Assembly (NCBI GenBank): GCA_036001065.1
Contig: DASYUQ010000087.1
Coordinates: forward strand, 1 to 50,893
DNA length: 50,893 nt
Reading direction: 5' to 3'
Source: Candidatus Methylomirabilota bacterium
GTDB taxonomy: Bacteria > Methylomirabilota > Methylomirabilia > Rokubacteriales > CSP1-6
The translations under genes and the position numbers were made by a program. Positions 1-13,036 of this stretch are shown in pieces (positions within the stretch are counted from its first letter, which is position 1; every line of letters starts with the position of its first letter). The notes beneath the pieces were generated by a model. The model was not told where the DNA came from and ran no database searches. It saw nothing but the letters and a program-made list of their open reading frames with translations.

Positions 1-2041
<2,041 letters not shown>

Positions 2042-2114
2042 TGGTGGCCCCCGCCCCTTTTCAGTCGCGCCGGGTGCCGATTTCTCTTTCCCCGACGGCT
2101 AGTTAGTCGATTTC

Positions 2115-2120
2115 AGTATA
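2115..2120 (-). promoter_or_regulatory. possible -10 box for clpC
   Basis: In the 163-bp gap between lolD and clpC the minus strand reads TATACT, a good -10 hexamer. It would put a transcript start about 65 bases before the clpC GTG. I see no convincing -35 element at the right distance, so this is only a candidate. Confidence 0.3.
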
Positions 2121-2204
2121 GCCCACGCCCCCACCGGTCGCCAGCGTTTTTCTTCCTCCAATCACTAACCCTGCGAAACTCCAGCGGGAAACTCGCCGGC
2201 ACCG

Positions 2205-2898
<694 letters not shown>

Positions 2899-2906
<8 letters not shown>

Positions 2907-4128
2907 AGCGCAACACGTCGACCGGGATCAGCGCCCCCGCCCGGCGGGCGGGAAGGATCGTAGCCAGGAAGGACAGGAGCAGCGTGGACCCGACGATGAG
3001 CAGGAAGTCCGTGGGCGTCAGCTTCATCGGCAGGTAGTCGATCTGGTACACGTCGCCGGCCAGGCGGATGATCTTGTAGCTGTTCTGGACCCAGATCAGC
3101 AGGAGGCCGACCGCCGAGCCCGCCACGGTGCCCACGACGCCGATGGTCATGCCGACGGTGAAGAACACCGCGGTGATGCTGGAGGCCGAGGCCCCGAGGG
3201 CCTTGAGGATCCCGATCTCCTTGCGCTTCTCGGCGACCAGGAGGACCAGGTGGCCGATGATGGCGAAGGCGGCGACGAGGACGATGATCGTCACGATCAC
3301 GAAGAGGGCCAGCTTCTCGAGCTGGAGCGCCGCGAACAGGTTACGGTTCATGTCCATCCAGTCGCGCACCCAGTACCCGAATCCCAGCTGTCGGGCGATG
3401 GCGGCGCCCACGCGCTTGGCCTCGAACGGATCGGTCAGCTTCACCTCGATGCCGGTGACCCGCCGGGACAGCGCCGCGAACTCCTGGGCGGCCGCCAGCG
3501 TCAGGTAGGCGATCGACGAGTCGTACTCGTACATGCCGACCTCCACCGTGCCGGCCACGGTGAAGCGGCGCATGCGGGGCACCAGCCCTACCGCGGTGAC
3601 GGCGCCCTTGGGCGAGATGACGGTGACGCCGTCGCCCACGACCACCCCCAGAGTGCGCGCCAGCTCGACGCCCAGCAGGATCGCCGGCTGGCCGTCGAGG
3701 AGCAGGTCGAGGCGACCCGCGCGGAGCTGGGCGCGGAGGTCGGCGACCAGCGCGGGCGTGGCCAGATCCACCCCGCGGACCAACCCGCCGTGAGCCCCGC
3801 CGCCCTCGCTGGTGAAGAGCGCCTGCTGGAGCACGAAGGGCGTGGCCGACCGCACGCCGGCGACGGTCTTCACCCGACCGGCGATCGCCTCGGCGTCGGC
3901 GATACCGCCCCCGGCGCCGAAGATCAGCAGGTGCGGGTTCGCCGCGATGATCTTGTCGCGAATGCCGTCCTGGAAGCCGGTCATCACGGCCAGCACCACG
4001 ATGAGCGCGGCGACGCCCAGGAAGACGCCGCCGACGCCGATCCAGACAAAGAGCGACAGGTTCGTACGCTGGCCGGTAGCGCGCAGGTACCGAAGACCGA
4101 GGAACAGCTCGAAGGGTACCCGGCTCAC
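2899..4128 (-). CDS. lipoprotein-releasing permease, LolC/LolE family
   Basis: Integral membrane partner of LolD, 409 residues. It has the family plan: an N-terminal segment FELFLGLRYLRA with a first membrane helix (about residues 22-48), a large periplasmic domain (about 50-265) with the early motif MTGFQDGIRDKII, and three C-terminal helices ending in the FtsX-type domain, with the characteristic EKRKEIGILKALGAS between helices. Only one permease gene is present, so it may act as a LolF-like homodimer rather than a LolC/LolE heterodimer; this is inference. It overlaps lolD by 8 bases and the upstream lysS by 4, which implies translational coupling. Confidence 0.88.
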
Positions 4129-5645
4129 GGCTCGTCCCGTCCCTCGCCGCCGGGGCCGCCTTCCGGTCGAAGATGCGGGAACAGGATCACGTCCCGGATC
4201 GACGGTTGATTGGCCAAGAGCATCACCAGCCGGTCGATGCCGATGCCCTCGCCCGCCGCCGGGGGCATACCGTACTCCAGGGCCCGGATGTAGTCCTCAT
4301 CCAGCCAGTGAGCCTCCTCGTCACCCCGGGCGCGCGCCGCCGCCTGGTGCAGGAACCGCGCGCGCTGCTCCACGGGATCGTTGAGCTCGGTGTAAGCGTT
4401 GGCGAGCTCGCGCCGCCCCACGAACAACTCGAACCGGTTTACCAGTCGCACGTCGTCTCGTTTCGTCTTGGCCAGCGGCGACAGCTCCACCGGGAAATCG
4501 ATCACGAAGGTCGGCTGCACCAGCGTCGGCTCTACCAGCGACTCGAAGGCATCCTTCCACGACTCGTGACGGAGAGCCCCGGGTTTCGACTGGACCCCCC
4601 GGGCCGCGGCGGCTCCGGCGACGGCGCTGGCCTCGGTGTCAGGCGTGACCGTCATGCCGAGGGCCTCGGACAAGGCGTCGAAGAATCGCAGCCGCCGCCA
4701 CGGCTGCGCGAGATCGATCGTGTGGTCGCCCCAGGGGATCCGGAGCGCGCCGAGCAGCGTGGTGGCCAGATGGACGAAGAGCTCTTCGGTGAGCGCCATG
4801 AGATCCGTGTAGTCGGCGTAGGCCTGGTAGAACTCCAGCATCGTGAATTCGGGGTTGTGCTGGGTCGACACGCCCTCGTTGCGGAAGTTGCGGTTGACCT
4901 CGTAGACCCGCTCGAACCCGCCGACGACGAGGCGCTTGAGGTAGAGCTCAGGGGCGATCCGCAGATAGAGGTCCACCCCGAGGGCGTTGTGATGGGTGAC
5001 GAACGGCCGCGCCACCGCGCCCCCCGGGATCGGCTGCATCATGGGCGTTTCGACCTCCAGGAAGCCGCGCGCGTCCAGGAAGTCGCGGAGGGCCTTGATC
5101 ACGCGCGACCGGAGGACGAAGATCGCCCGAGTCTCCTGGTTGACGATGAGGTCCACGTAGCGCTGGCGGTAGCGCGTCTCGACGTCGCGGAGCCCGTGCC
5201 ACTTCTCGGGCAGCGGGCGGAGGGATTTCGCGAGGAACTGGAAGGAGCCGACCCCGATCGTCAGCTCGCCCGTGCGGGTGCGGAACACCTCCCCGGTCAC
5301 GCCGATGAAGTCTCCCGCGTCGAGGTCCGTGAAGAGCGCGTAGTGATCCCCGAGCTGGTCGGCGCGGGCATAGAGCTGGATGCGTCCGGTGCGGTCCATC
5401 AGGTGCGCGAAGCAGGTCTTGCCGTGATGACGCATGGCCACGATCCGCCCGGCGACGCTCACGGGGCCGAAGGCCTTGAGCTCGTCCTCCTTCGCCGGGG
5501 CCAGCTGGTCGAGCAGGAGCTGGGCGCCGTGGGTGACCGGGAAGCGGCTGCCGAACGGGTCGATGCCCCGCTTGCGCAGCGCCTCGAGCTTCTCGTACCG
5601 CTGGCGGATCAGCGGGGGCAGGGCCCCGGGGTCCGGCCCGGTCAC
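4125..5645 (-). CDS. lysS: lysyl-tRNA synthetase, class II
   Basis: Charges tRNA-Lys with lysine in the cytoplasm. The 506 residues match the bacterial class II length. The N-terminal OB-fold anticodon-binding domain contains [19 protein letters not shown]. It is followed by class II motif 1 ([15 protein letters not shown]), motif 2 (FRNEG ... [14 protein letters not shown]) and motif 3 ([13 protein letters not shown]) near the C-terminus. The frame is open further upstream, but the N-terminus fits a GTG start at 5645 that overlaps the prfB stop as GTGA. Downstream it overlaps the lolC/E-type gene by 4 bases. Confidence 0.94.
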   Translation of the reverse strand: MTGPDPGALPPLIRQRYEKLEALRKRGIDPFGSRFPVTHGAQLLLDQLAPAKEDELKAFGPVSVAGRIVAMRHHGKTCFAHLMDRTGRIQLYARADQLGDHYALFTDLDAGDFIGVTGEVFRTRTGELTIGVGSFQFLAKSLRPLPEKWHGLRDVETRYRQRYVDLIVNQETRAIFVLRSRVIKALRDFLDARGFLEVETPMMQPIPGGAVARPFVTHHNALGVDLYLRIAPELYLKRLVVGGFERVYEVNRNFRNEGVSTQHNPEFTMLEFYQAYADYTDLMALTEELFVHLATTLLGALRIPWGDHTIDLAQPWRRLRFFDALSEALGMTVTPDTEASAVAGAAAARGVQSKPGALRHESWKDAFESLVEPTLVQPTFVIDFPVELSPLAKTKRDDVRLVNRFELFVGRRELANAYTELNDPVEQRARFLHQAAARARGDEEAHWLDEDYIRALEYGMPPAAGEGIGIDRLVMLLANQPSIRDVILFPHLRPEGGPGGEGRDEP

Positions 5646-6746
5646 GTCTGGCTCCCGCGCGCTCCGAGGAGGAACGCCTTGATGAACGGATCGATCTCGC
5701 CGTCCATGACGGCCTCGACGTTGCCGATTTCCACGCCGGTCCGGTGGTCTTTCACGAGCTGGTAAGGATGGAAGGTGTAGGAGCGGATCTGGCTGCCGAA
5801 GGCGATTCCCTTCTTCTCCCCCGTGAGCTCCGCCAGCTCCTCGCGCTGCTTCTTCTGCGCCTGCTCGTAGAGGCGCGCTTTTAAGATCCGCATCGCGGTG
5901 TCGCGGTTGCGCAGCTGCGAGCGCTCGTTCTGGCACTGCACGACGATCCCGGTGGGCAGATGCGTGATCCGCACGGCCGAATCGGCGGTGTTGACGCCCT
6001 GTCCGCCCGGGCCCGACGAGCGGAAGACGTCGACGCGGATCTCGTCCTCTCGCACGTTGACCTCGACGTCGTCGACCTCGGGAACGACGGCGACCGAGGC
6101 GAAGCTGGTCTGCCGCCGCCGGGACGCGTCGAAGGGCGAGATGCGCACCAGGCGATGCACGCCCCCCTCGCCGCGCAGGAAGCCGTAGGCGTACTCCCCG
6201 GTGACCTCGATCGTCGCCGACTTGATCCCGGCCTCCTCCCCCGGCAGCAGATCGACGACCTCGGCCTTGAAGCCGTTGCGCTCGCACCACCGGAGGTACA
6301 TGCGCATGAGCATCTGGGCCCAGTCCTGGGACTCGGTACCGCCGGCGCCGGGATGGATGCTGAGGATGGCCGCCTTGCTATCGTGCGGGCCCGAGAGCAT
6401 GACCTTGAGCTCGAACTCGTCGAGCTCCTTCCTGAGCCGGGCCACGCCGTCGGAGATCTCGGCGTCCAGGCTGCCGTCGTCGGCCTCCTGGGCCAGCTCG
6501 AGCATGACCCCGAGGTCTTGGGCCTGGCGGCCGAGCTCGCTGACCCGCGTGGTGACCCGGGTCAGCTCGGCGCGCTCCCGGATCAGCTCCTGGGCCCGGC
6601 GGTTGTCCTCCCAGAATGCGGGCGATCCCATGTCCGCGTCGATCGCGGCCAGCCGCTGCTCCTTGGCCGCGATGTCAAAGATGCCTCCGTAGGTCGTCGA
6701 CCCGGCGGGCCAGCTCCGCCACGTCCCGCTTCAGCTCGCCCGCCAT
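5642..6746 (-). CDS. prfB: peptide chain release factor 2 (programmed +1 frameshift)
   Basis: Recognises UAA and UGA stop codons and triggers peptide release. The gene is in two frames: a 23-codon leader (MAGELKRDVAEL...) from the ATG at 6746 ends in CTT TGA C, and a +1 shift that skips the base at 6677 opens the main frame, giving 367 residues in all. The tripeptide anticodon SPF lies in RISPFDASRRR and the catalytic GGQ in SSGPGGQGVN. An internal ATG at 6631 would give a 329-residue product, but the frameshift arrangement and the usual RF2 length favour the longer form. The start overlaps the lnt stop as TGATG. Confidence 0.95.
6674..6688 (-). promoter_or_regulatory. RF2 programmed frameshift signal
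   Basis: On the minus strand the bases read GGAGG CAT CTT TGA C. This is the classical RF2 autoregulation site: an internal Shine-Dalgarno-like GGAGG three bases before the slippery CTT, then a weak UGA stop followed by C. When RF2 is scarce the ribosome shifts +1 and makes more RF2. The layout matches the known mechanism base for base. Confidence 0.93.
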
Positions 6747-8302
6747 CACCGCGCCCCCCCGAGCGCCGCCGCGCCGAGCGCGCCGGCCGAGACGAGCAGC
6801 CCCAGATACGCGAACCAATCACCGAAACGGGTGTAGAGCGTCTCGCGCGTGCGCAGGGGAACCCGATCGATCAGGTTGTCCCGCTCGAAGAGGCTCAGCG
6901 ACTTCACGATCCGTCCGGTCGGCGCGATGAAAGCCGACACTCCCGTGTTCGCCGCCCGCACCACCGCGACTCGATGCTCGATTGCGCGGAAGGGATACAT
7001 CGCCAGGTGCTGCAGGGGACCGCTCGTCCGGCCGAACCACGCGTCATTCGTCATGTTCACCATCAGGCGCGCGCCATTCTTCACGAAGCGACGCACCAGC
7101 GCGGGGAAGATACCCTCGTAACAGATCACAACACCGAACGGGGCTGGCGGACCCGAGAAGACCACCGCGCGGGAGCCGGGCGTCAGCTCGGAGATGAACT
7201 CCGCCCAGCCCCGAACGAACCCGATCACTCCCGATAACGGCACGTACTCTCCGAACGGAACCAAGTGGATCTTATCATACCTGTTCACGATACCTCGTTC
7301 GGTCAGTAAAAATACGGTGTTACGAGCCTCCCGGCCCGCCCCCTCCCCGATGTCGATCGACCCGACGAGCAGCGCCACGTCGTACCTGGCCGCCACGTCC
7401 TGGAGGGCCTGGAGCAGGACGGGATCCTGTCTCAGGATCGTGGGCGAGGCCGTCTCCGGCCACACGATGAGGCGGGGATGCTCCCGCGCCGCCGCACGGG
7501 TCAAATCGCCGTAGATCCTCAGGGTTGCTGCCGTATGGCTGGCGTCCCACTTGAGGGGTTGCTCGATCGCGGGCTGCATCACGGCGACCGCGACCTCGCC
7601 GGCAGGCGATGCCTCCGTGAGGCGCGATGTCCCGAATCCGAGCGTTGCCCCCACCACCGCCATGGCGAGCGCCAGGCCGACCGCGGCCCGCCGCCATGGC
7701 AAGACCACGCAGGCGGCGATCGCAGCGTTGACGGCGAACACGACGAAGGAGATGGCATAGACCCCGGCCAGCTCCGCGATCTGGATGACCGCTAGCTGCC
7801 GGTACTGGGAATAGCCCAGGCTGCCCCATGGAAAGCCGCCCATCAGGTGGCCCCGCACCCACTCCGCGCCCACCCAGAGAAACGGCGCGATGAGCAGCGC
7901 CCAGCTCGCTCCCCGCCGGGCAGCGATCCAGGAGACGGCGCCGGCCACGAGACCGCAGTACAGGCCGCAGTACCCGGCCAGCAGCACCGTCGGCAGCCAT
8001 GTGAGCGGCCACGGGATCTCGCTGTAGACGCGGAAGGTGAAGTTCAGCCATTGAAGGAGCAGCAGAAAGAACACGAAGCCCGCGAGCCAGCCCCAACCCA
8101 GCGCCGGGCGCGGCGGTCGCGTGAGCGCCAGGAAGAGGACGGGACTGAGCGCGATCCAGGCGGCACCCGCCAAGTCGACGCGCGGATAGGCGAGCGCCAG
8201 CGCCGCGCCGGCCGCCACCGCCAGAGCGGCCGCTCCCACCGCCGCCGCGAGCGTGTCGCGCAGCTTGCGCCTCTCAGCGGCCCTCGGCCAGGCGATCGGC
8301 AA
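6746..8302 (-). CDS. lnt: apolipoprotein N-acyltransferase
   Basis: Inner-membrane enzyme that adds the third acyl chain to the N-terminal cysteine of lipoproteins, preparing them for the Lol exporter encoded close by. It has 518 residues, with about six hydrophobic helices in the first 220. The nitrilase-like domain carries the triad: Glu in LIVWPETASPTI, Lys in YDKIHLVPFGEYVPL and Cys in GVVICYEG. A final membrane helix (about 495-515) closes the protein. The start at 8302 overlaps the upstream phosphoesterase gene by 29 bases, so a somewhat later start is possible. Confidence 0.93.
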   Translation of the reverse strand: MPIAWPRAAERRKLRDTLAAAVGAAALAVAAGAALALAYPRVDLAGAAWIALSPVLFLALTRPPRPALGWGWLAGFVFFLLLLQWLNFTFRVYSEIPWPLTWLPTVLLAGYCGLYCGLVAGAVSWIAARRGASWALLIAPFLWVGAEWVRGHLMGGFPWGSLGYSQYRQLAVIQIAELAGVYAISFVVFAVNAAIAACVVLPWRRAAVGLALAMAVVGATLGFGTSRLTEASPAGEVAVAVMQPAIEQPLKWDASHTAATLRIYGDLTRAAAREHPRLIVWPETASPTILRQDPVLLQALQDVAARYDVALLVGSIDIGEGAGREARNTVFLLTERGIVNRYDKIHLVPFGEYVPLSGVIGFVRGWAEFISELTPGSRAVVFSGPPAPFGVVICYEGIFPALVRRFVKNGARLMVNMTNDAWFGRTSGPLQHLAMYPFRAIEHRVAVVRAANTGVSAFIAPTGRIVKSLSLFERDNLIDRVPLRTRETLYTRFGDWFAYLGLLVSAGALGAAALGGAR

Positions 8303-8999
8303 GAAACCTGGGCAGCCCGGCGGCGACGATCTTCGCGCGCGCCGCGGCCAGGTCGTAGGCCACGCGCTGGATCGCCAGGGTCCTGCCCTCGACGTCCCAC
8401 AGCGCGTACGCTGCGCGCGGGTCGTGGTCGCGAGGCTGGCCCACGCTGCCCACGTTGATGATGTAGCGGCAGCCGGGGTCGATCGAGACCTTCACGGCCC
8501 CGGCCTCGTGCTCCCGACCCCAGGATCCCTGCACCCACATGCCCGGCAGGTGTGAGTGGCCGACGAAGCACAGGCGCGTGGTGAACGCCCCCAAGGCCGC
8601 GAAGCCGTCCTCGGCTGAGACCAGGTACTCCCACTCCTCGGGATGCGCTGGCGAGGCGTGGACGAGCGTGGCGTCCCCCGCCTCGCTCACCAGCGGCAGC
8701 GACCCCAGCCACGCGCGTTGGTCGTCGTCGAGGCGATCGTGCGTCCACTCGGCGGCCGCTCGCGCGTAAGGGTTGAACCACTTGAGGTCGATCCGCCCGG
8801 CCACGGCGTGCTCGTGGTTGCCGCCGACGACGAGCTGACAGCGCTCGGCGACGAGCTCGATGCACGCCCCCGGATCGGCGCCGTAGCCGACGATGTCGCC
8901 CAGGCAGAGAAAAGCGTCAGCGCGGTCCCCGGCGTCGGCCAGGACGGCCCGCAAGGCCTCGAGGTTGCCGTGGATGTCGGACAGGATCGCGTACCGCAC
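8274..8999 (-). CDS. metallophosphoesterase, YfcE/ApaH-like
   Basis: Calcineurin-like phosphoesterase of 241 residues. The dinuclear-metal motifs are in order: DIHGN (residues 8-12), LGDIVGYGADP, GGNHEHAV, a histidine in LVHASP and the late GHSHLPG. The substrate cannot be read from sequence. Family members hydrolyse phosphodiesters or diadenosine polyphosphates, and many are uncharacterised. It lies between nusB and lnt with 8 bases to nusB, so it is probably cotranscribed. Confidence 0.8.
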   Translation of the reverse strand: MRYAILSDIHGNLEALRAVLADAGDRADAFLCLGDIVGYGADPGACIELVAERCQLVVGGNHEHAVAGRIDLKWFNPYARAAAEWTHDRLDDDQRAWLGSLPLVSEAGDATLVHASPAHPEEWEYLVSAEDGFAALGAFTTRLCFVGHSHLPGMWVQGSWGREHEAGAVKVSIDPGCRYIINVGSVGQPRDHDPRAAYALWDVEGRTLAIQRVAYDLAAARAKIVAAGLPRFLADRLAEGR

Positions 9000-9007
9000 G
9001 GTCCTGC

Positions 9008-9424
9008 TCAGGACGCCGGACGCAGCTCTTTGTGGATCCGGTCGAGAACTCCGTTGATGAAGCGGCTGGACTCTCCGGTGCCGAACTTTTTCGCGATCTC
9101 GATCGCCTCGTTGATGGCCACCTTGGGGGGCACGTCCTCGTGCCAGAGCAGCTCGTAGGCGGCCAGCCGGAGGATGTTCCGGTCGACCACCGCCATGCGT
9201 TCGAGGTCCCAGTGCTCCGCATACTGGCGGAGCAGCTCGTCCGTCTTGGCCTGGTGCTGCTTGGTGCCGCGCACGAGCGCGTCGGCGAAGGCGCGCGTCT
9301 CCGCGTCCACCGGATGGCGCGCCCAGAACTCCGCCGCGTGCGGCGCGGGGTCGTCGTCGCCGTGGAGATCGAGCTGGTAGAGGTACTGCAGCGCGACCTC
9401 GCGCGCCTTCCGCCGCTTACCCAC
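9008..9424 (-). CDS. nusB: transcription antitermination factor NusB
   Basis: Small all-helical RNA-binding protein that pairs with NusE (S10) on boxA RNA during rRNA transcription. The 138 residues begin KRRKAREVALQYLYQLD and contain the family core VVDRNILRLAAYELL, AINEAIEIAKKFG and FINGVLDRI. I chose the GTG at 9424, which overlaps the end of ribH by 8 bases and gives the canonical N-terminus; a GTG two codons upstream is equally possible. The ribH-nusB linkage is common in bacteria. Confidence 0.92.
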   Translation of the reverse strand: MGKRRKAREVALQYLYQLDLHGDDDPAPHAAEFWARHPVDAETRAFADALVRGTKQHQAKTDELLRQYAEHWDLERMAVVDRNILRLAAYELLWHEDVPPKVAINEAIEIAKKFGTGESSRFINGVLDRIHKELRPAS

Positions 9425-9938
9425 GGTCACGCACCTGGCGGACGAAGGTGGCCATCTCCAGCGCGGCGTCGGCCGCCTCCTCGCCGCGGTTGCCCACCTC
9501 ACCGCCGGCCCGCTCCCACGCCTGCTCCTCCGACAGCGCGGTGATGAGGCCGAACGTCGTCGGCACCCCCGTCGTCAGCGCCACTTGGCGGATGCCCGCG
9601 GCGGCCTCCCGCGCCACGTGCTCGAAGTGGGGCGTCTGCCCGCGGATGACGACGCCGACGCAGACGATCCCCGCGTAGCGCCCGGTCGCCGCCAGGTGCG
9701 CGGCGGCCTGAGGCAGCTCGAAGGAGCCCGGCACCCAGTGGACCTCGACGTCGCCCGGCGGGATCTTCGCGTCCGCGAACGCGTGGAGCGCGCCGTCGAC
9801 CAGACGTTTGGTGATCCGCTCGTTGAAGCGCGCCGCGACGATGGCGAACTTCGGGAGCCCGGCGCCCCCCCGCGGCGCGCGGGCGCCGCCCGCCACCGAC
9901 CGCTGCGGCCTGGGCGCGCGGCCGGCCATATCACTCAT
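9417..9938 (-). CDS. ribH: 6,7-dimethyl-8-ribityllumazine synthase
   Basis: Condenses the butanone phosphate made by RibB with the ribitylamino-uracil made via RibD to give the lumazine precursor of riboflavin. It has 173 residues with a roughly 25-residue Arg/Gly/Ala-rich N-terminal extension. The core shows FAIVAARFNERIT, the substrate loop VPGSFELPQAA, GVVIRGQTPHFEHV with the catalytic His, and the C-terminal NRGEEAADAALEM. A 176-bp repeat-bearing gap separates it from ribBA, unlike its otherwise tightly packed neighbours. Confidence 0.93.
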   Translation of the reverse strand: MSDMAGRAPRPQRSVAGGARAPRGGAGLPKFAIVAARFNERITKRLVDGALHAFADAKIPPGDVEVHWVPGSFELPQAAAHLAATGRYAGIVCVGVVIRGQTPHFEHVAREAAAGIRQVALTTGVPTTFGLITALSEEQAWERAGGEVGNRGEEAADAALEMATFVRQVRDRG

Positions 9939-9954
9939 CGGAGGGGGGCTTGAG

Positions 9955-10075
9955 CTCGGAGGGGGGCTTCGCCCCCCTTCCGAAGCCTCCCCCCAGGCCA
10001 GGATTGCGCCGGCAAAGCGGGCGCTCGGACAGGGGTTGCGCCGGCAAGGCGGGCGCTCGAAGGCAGGTTGCGGGA
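9955..10075. repeat. GC-rich intergenic repeat, copy A, with tandem units
   Basis: The ribH-ribBA gap begins with a strong hairpin (GGGGGGCTTCGCCCCCC). It continues with AGCCTCCCCCC...AGGATTGCGCCGGC...GGCGCTCG and then a second partial unit TTGCGCCGGCAAGGCGGGCGCTCG about 34 bases on. The same arrangement recurs near 27.1 kb on the other strand and near 36.8 kb. It looks like a REP-type extragenic palindrome. Confidence 0.6.
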
Positions 10076-10114
10076 GCTGCGGCGGTGCTCGATCGGGTCA
10101 CTTCGAGGCGCATG

Positions 10115-11326
10115 TCAGGGAAGCGAGGAGAACAGGTGCCCGAGCTTGTCACGCTTGGTGCTCAGGTACCTGCGGTTCTCGGGATTGGCCGGGATCTCGA
10201 TCGGTACGCGCTCGACGAAGTGCAGGCCGTAGCCCTCCAGGCCGACGATCTTCTTCGGGTTGTTCGTGAGCAGCCGGAGGTTCTTGAGCCCGAGGTCGAC
10301 GAGGATCTGCGCGCCGATGCCGTAGTCGCGCAGGTCGGCCTTGAAGCCGAGCGCATGGTTGGCCTCGACGGTGTCCTGGCCGAGGTCCTGCAGCTCGTAG
10401 GCGCGGATCTTGTTGTGCAGCCCGATGCCGCGTCCCTCCTGGCGCAGGTAGACGACGACGCCCCGGCCCTCCTGCTGGATCGTCGCCAGCGCCTTCTGGA
10501 GCTGCTCGCCGCAGTCGCAGCGGCGCGACTGGAAGACGTCGCCGGTCAGGCACTCGGAGTGCATGCGCACCAGCACCGGCGCGTCGCCGGCCACCTCGCC
10601 CATCACCAGCGCCAGGTGCACGCGGCTGTAGACGGTCGCCTCGTAGGCGATCGCGGTGAACTCGCCGAACTCGGTGGGCAGCCGCGTGGTCGCGATCCGC
10701 CGGACGAGCTTCTCCTTCTGCGTGCGGTACTCGATGAGGTCCTTGATCGTGATCATCTTGAGGCCGTGCCGCCGACCCAACTCTTGGAGCTGGGGCACGC
10801 GCGCCATGCCGCCTTCCTCGTCCATCACCTCGCAGATCACCCCGGCCGCGGTGCAGTCGGCCAGCCGGGCGAGATCGACCGCCGCCTCAGTATGGCCCGC
10901 CCGCCGCAGCACCCCGCCCGGCATCGCGCGCAGCGGCAGGATGTGGCCGGGACGCGTGAGGTCCTCGGCGCGCGCGTGGGGATCGACCAGCGTCCGGATC
11001 GTGACCGCGCGGTCGTAGGCCGACGTGCCGGTGGTGACGCCGCGCCGGGCGTCGACCGTGATGGTAAAGGCGGTCCCCAGCGGCGCCGTGTTGTCGGAGA
11101 CCATCATCGAGATCTTCAGCTCGTCCAGGCGCTCGCCCGTCATCGGCATACAGATGAGCCCCCGGCCGAACTTGGCCATGAAGTTCACCGCCTCCGGCGT
11201 GACCTTGTCGGCCGCCATCAGGAGGTCGCCTTCGTTCTCGCGGTCCTCGTCGTCGACGACGATGAGGATCCGGCCCTGCCGGATCTCCTCGATGGCCTCC
11301 TCGATCGTCGCGAACACGGCTATCAC
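10115..11326 (-). CDS. ribBA: bifunctional DHBP synthase / GTP cyclohydrolase II
   Basis: Supplies both starting compounds of riboflavin synthesis. It has 403 residues. Residues 1 to about 205 are dihydroxybutanone-phosphate synthase, with the acidic loop [15 protein letters not shown] and [13 protein letters not shown]. The rest is GTP cyclohydrolase II, with zinc ligands in [17 protein letters not shown], the arginine loop RQEGRGIGL and [17 protein letters not shown]. Both halves keep the residues expected of active enzymes. The start overlaps the ribE stop by 4 bases. I found no FMN riboswitch upstream. Confidence 0.95.
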   Translation of the reverse strand: MIAVFATIEEAIEEIRQGRILIVVDDEDRENEGDLLMAADKVTPEAVNFMAKFGRGLICMPMTGERLDELKISMMVSDNTAPLGTAFTITVDARRGVTTGTSAYDRAVTIRTLVDPHARAEDLTRPGHILPLRAMPGGVLRRAGHTEAAVDLARLADCTAAGVICEVMDEEGGMARVPQLQELGRRHGLKMITIKDLIEYRTQKEKLVRRIATTRLPTEFGEFTAIAYEATVYSRVHLALVMGEVAGDAPVLVRMHSECLTGDVFQSRRCDCGEQLQKALATIQQEGRGVVVYLRQEGRGIGLHNKIRAYELQDLGQDTVEANHALGFKADLRDYGIGAQILVDLGLKNLRLLTNNPKKIVGLEGYGLHFVERVPIEIPANPENRRYLSTKRDKLGHLFSSLP

Positions 11327-11922
11327 GCCCCCTTGAGCGCGAGTGATCGGACCACGTACTTGCCGATCACGTCCGTTTCGATGTTCACCGCCTGCCCCAC
11401 CTCCAGCCGACCCAGCGTCGTCGCCTCCAGTGTGTACGGGATCAGCATCACCTCGAAGCTCGTCGGCCCCAGGGCCGCGATCGTGAGGCTCACGCCGTCC
11501 ACGGCCACCGACCCCTTGGGGACCAGGAACGGCTCCAGGTCGGGGCCCGCCAGGGCGATCCGCACCCGCGCCGTTGATTCTACACGGGTTATGCCCTCGA
11601 TGGTTCCCACCCCGTCCACGTGCCCCAGCACCAGGTGACCTCCCAGGGGGGCCCCCAGCCGGAGCGGCCGCTCCAGATTGACGTGGGCGCCCGAGACCAG
11701 CCGGCCGAGGGCGGTGCGCCCCAGCGTCTCGGGGCCGACGTCGAAGGCCAAGCCGTCGGGCCGGCGCTCGACCACCGTCAGGCAGGCGCCGTTCACCGCG
11801 ATGCTGGCGCCCACCTCGCTGCCCTCGAGCGTGGTCTTCGCCCGGATCTCGAGCCGCATCGTGGCGGCGCCCCGCGCGACGCGGGCGACCGCCCCCAGCT
11901 CCTCGACGATCCCGGTGAACAT
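11323..11922 (-). CDS. ribE: riboflavin synthase, alpha subunit
   Basis: Dismutates two lumazine molecules to riboflavin. The 199 residues show the duplicated lumazine-binding barrel. The N-half starts [12 protein letters not shown] and has [11 protein letters not shown]; the C-half has [11 protein letters not shown] and [14 protein letters not shown]. The family's N-terminal MFTG, which contributes to the active site, is intact, so the start is secure. It overlaps ribD by 1 base and ribBA by 4. Confidence 0.94.
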   Translation of the reverse strand: MFTGIVEELGAVARVARGAATMRLEIRAKTTLEGSEVGASIAVNGACLTVVERRPDGLAFDVGPETLGRTALGRLVSGAHVNLERPLRLGAPLGGHLVLGHVDGVGTIEGITRVESTARVRIALAGPDLEPFLVPKGSVAVDGVSLTIAALGPTSFEVMLIPYTLEATTLGRLEVGQAVNIETDVIGKYVVRSLALKGA

Positions 11923-13034
11923 CAGGCGCGCTCGCGGAGGACCTCGGCCTCGATCAGGAGGTCGTCGCCCACCCTTCTGACCGCCAGCTCGCCGAGGCGC
12001 ACGGCGTCCTTCAGCGCGCGGCCGGCGCCGCCCACGGCCGAGGGGGCGTCACGGCCGCCCAGGAGGCGCGGCCCGATGAAGACCGCGACCCGGTCGACGA
12101 GGCCGGCGTCGAGAAAGGCCGCGTGCACCTCCGCCCCGCCCTCGACCAGCACGCTGCGGACCTCCCGCGCAAAGAGTTCCGCGAGCACGGCGCCGGGATC
12201 GACGCGGCCGTCGCGCGCGGGCAGGCGCACGACCGTCGCCCCCGCGGCCTCGAGCTGGCGCAGACGCGCGGCCGGCGCGCTCGCGGCGACGGCGATGAGG
12301 GCGCGCGCGGCCGTGCCCGCGGTGATCAAGCGCGCGGCGGGCGGGGTCCGGGCCTCTGTATCCAGCACCACGCGATACGGCTCCCGGGGCCACGCCCGCT
12401 CCAGGCGCACCGTCAGCCGCGGGTCGTCGCGCAGCACGGTCCCCAGCCCGACGACGATGGCGTCGCTCTCGCTGCGCAGCCGGTGGGCCTCCCGGCGCGC
12501 CGCCTGGCCCGTGATCCACTGCGAGGCGCCGTGCGGGTCGGCGATCTTCCCGTCCAGCGTCATCGCCGCCTTCAGCGTGACGTGCGGTCGCCGCTCCCGC
12601 ATCGCGGTGATGAAGACGCGGTTCTGCTGGGCGGCTTCCCGTTCGAGCAGGCCCACCGTCACCTCGAGGCCGGCGGCGCGCAGCGCTTCGAATCCCCGCC
12701 CGCTCACCAGGGGGTTCGGGTCGCCGATCGCCGTCACGACGCGCCGGATGCCGGCGGCGACGATGGCCGGCGCGCAGGGCGGGGTGCGCCCGTGGTGAGC
12801 GCAAGGCTCGAGGGTGACGTAGAGTGTGGCCCCTCGCGCGCGGTCCCCCGCCGCGGCCAGCGCCTCGATCTCGGCGTGGGGCCGCCCCGCCGCGGCGTGA
12901 AACCCCTCGCCCACGATCTGGCCCTCCCCGCTCACGACCACCGCCCCCACCAGTGGGTTGGGCGAGGTGAGCCCGCGGGCATCCTCGGCCAGCTCCAGCG
13001 CGCGACGCATCAAGCGCTCGTCGACCGCGCTCAC
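11922..13034 (-). CDS. ribD: bifunctional diaminohydroxyphosphoribosyl-aminopyrimidine deaminase / uracil reductase
   Basis: Carries out the second and third steps from GTP to riboflavin. It has 370 residues. The N-terminal deaminase (about 1-145) has the zinc site in HAEIEAL and [11 protein letters not shown]. The C-terminal NADPH-dependent reductase begins with [18 protein letters not shown] and has the late [14 protein letters not shown] motif. It is 2 bases from ftsY and overlaps ribE by 1 base, so it lies inside the larger minus-strand unit rather than starting a separate riboflavin operon. Confidence 0.94.
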   Translation of the reverse strand: MSAVDERLMRRALELAEDARGLTSPNPLVGAVVVSGEGQIVGEGFHAAAGRPHAEIEALAAAGDRARGATLYVTLEPCAHHGRTPPCAPAIVAAGIRRVVTAIGDPNPLVSGRGFEALRAAGLEVTVGLLEREAAQQNRVFITAMRERRPHVTLKAAMTLDGKIADPHGASQWITGQAARREAHRLRSESDAIVVGLGTVLRDDPRLTVRLERAWPREPYRVVLDTEARTPPAARLITAGTAARALIAVAASAPAARLRQLEAAGATVVRLPARDGRVDPGAVLAELFAREVRSVLVEGGAEVHAAFLDAGLVDRVAVFIGPRLLGGRDAPSAVGGAGRALKDAVRLGELAVRRVGDDLLIEAEVLRERA

Positions 13035-13036
13035 GC

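Noticed and set aside
4125-6290. 721-residue frame reading through prfB into lysS as a fusion
   Set aside because: The upstream part is an out-of-frame shadow of prfB; lysS begins at GTG 5645 with the normal family N-terminus.
9939-10114. FMN riboswitch upstream of the riboflavin genes
   Set aside because: The conserved RFN-element blocks are absent; the gap holds a GC-rich repeat instead.
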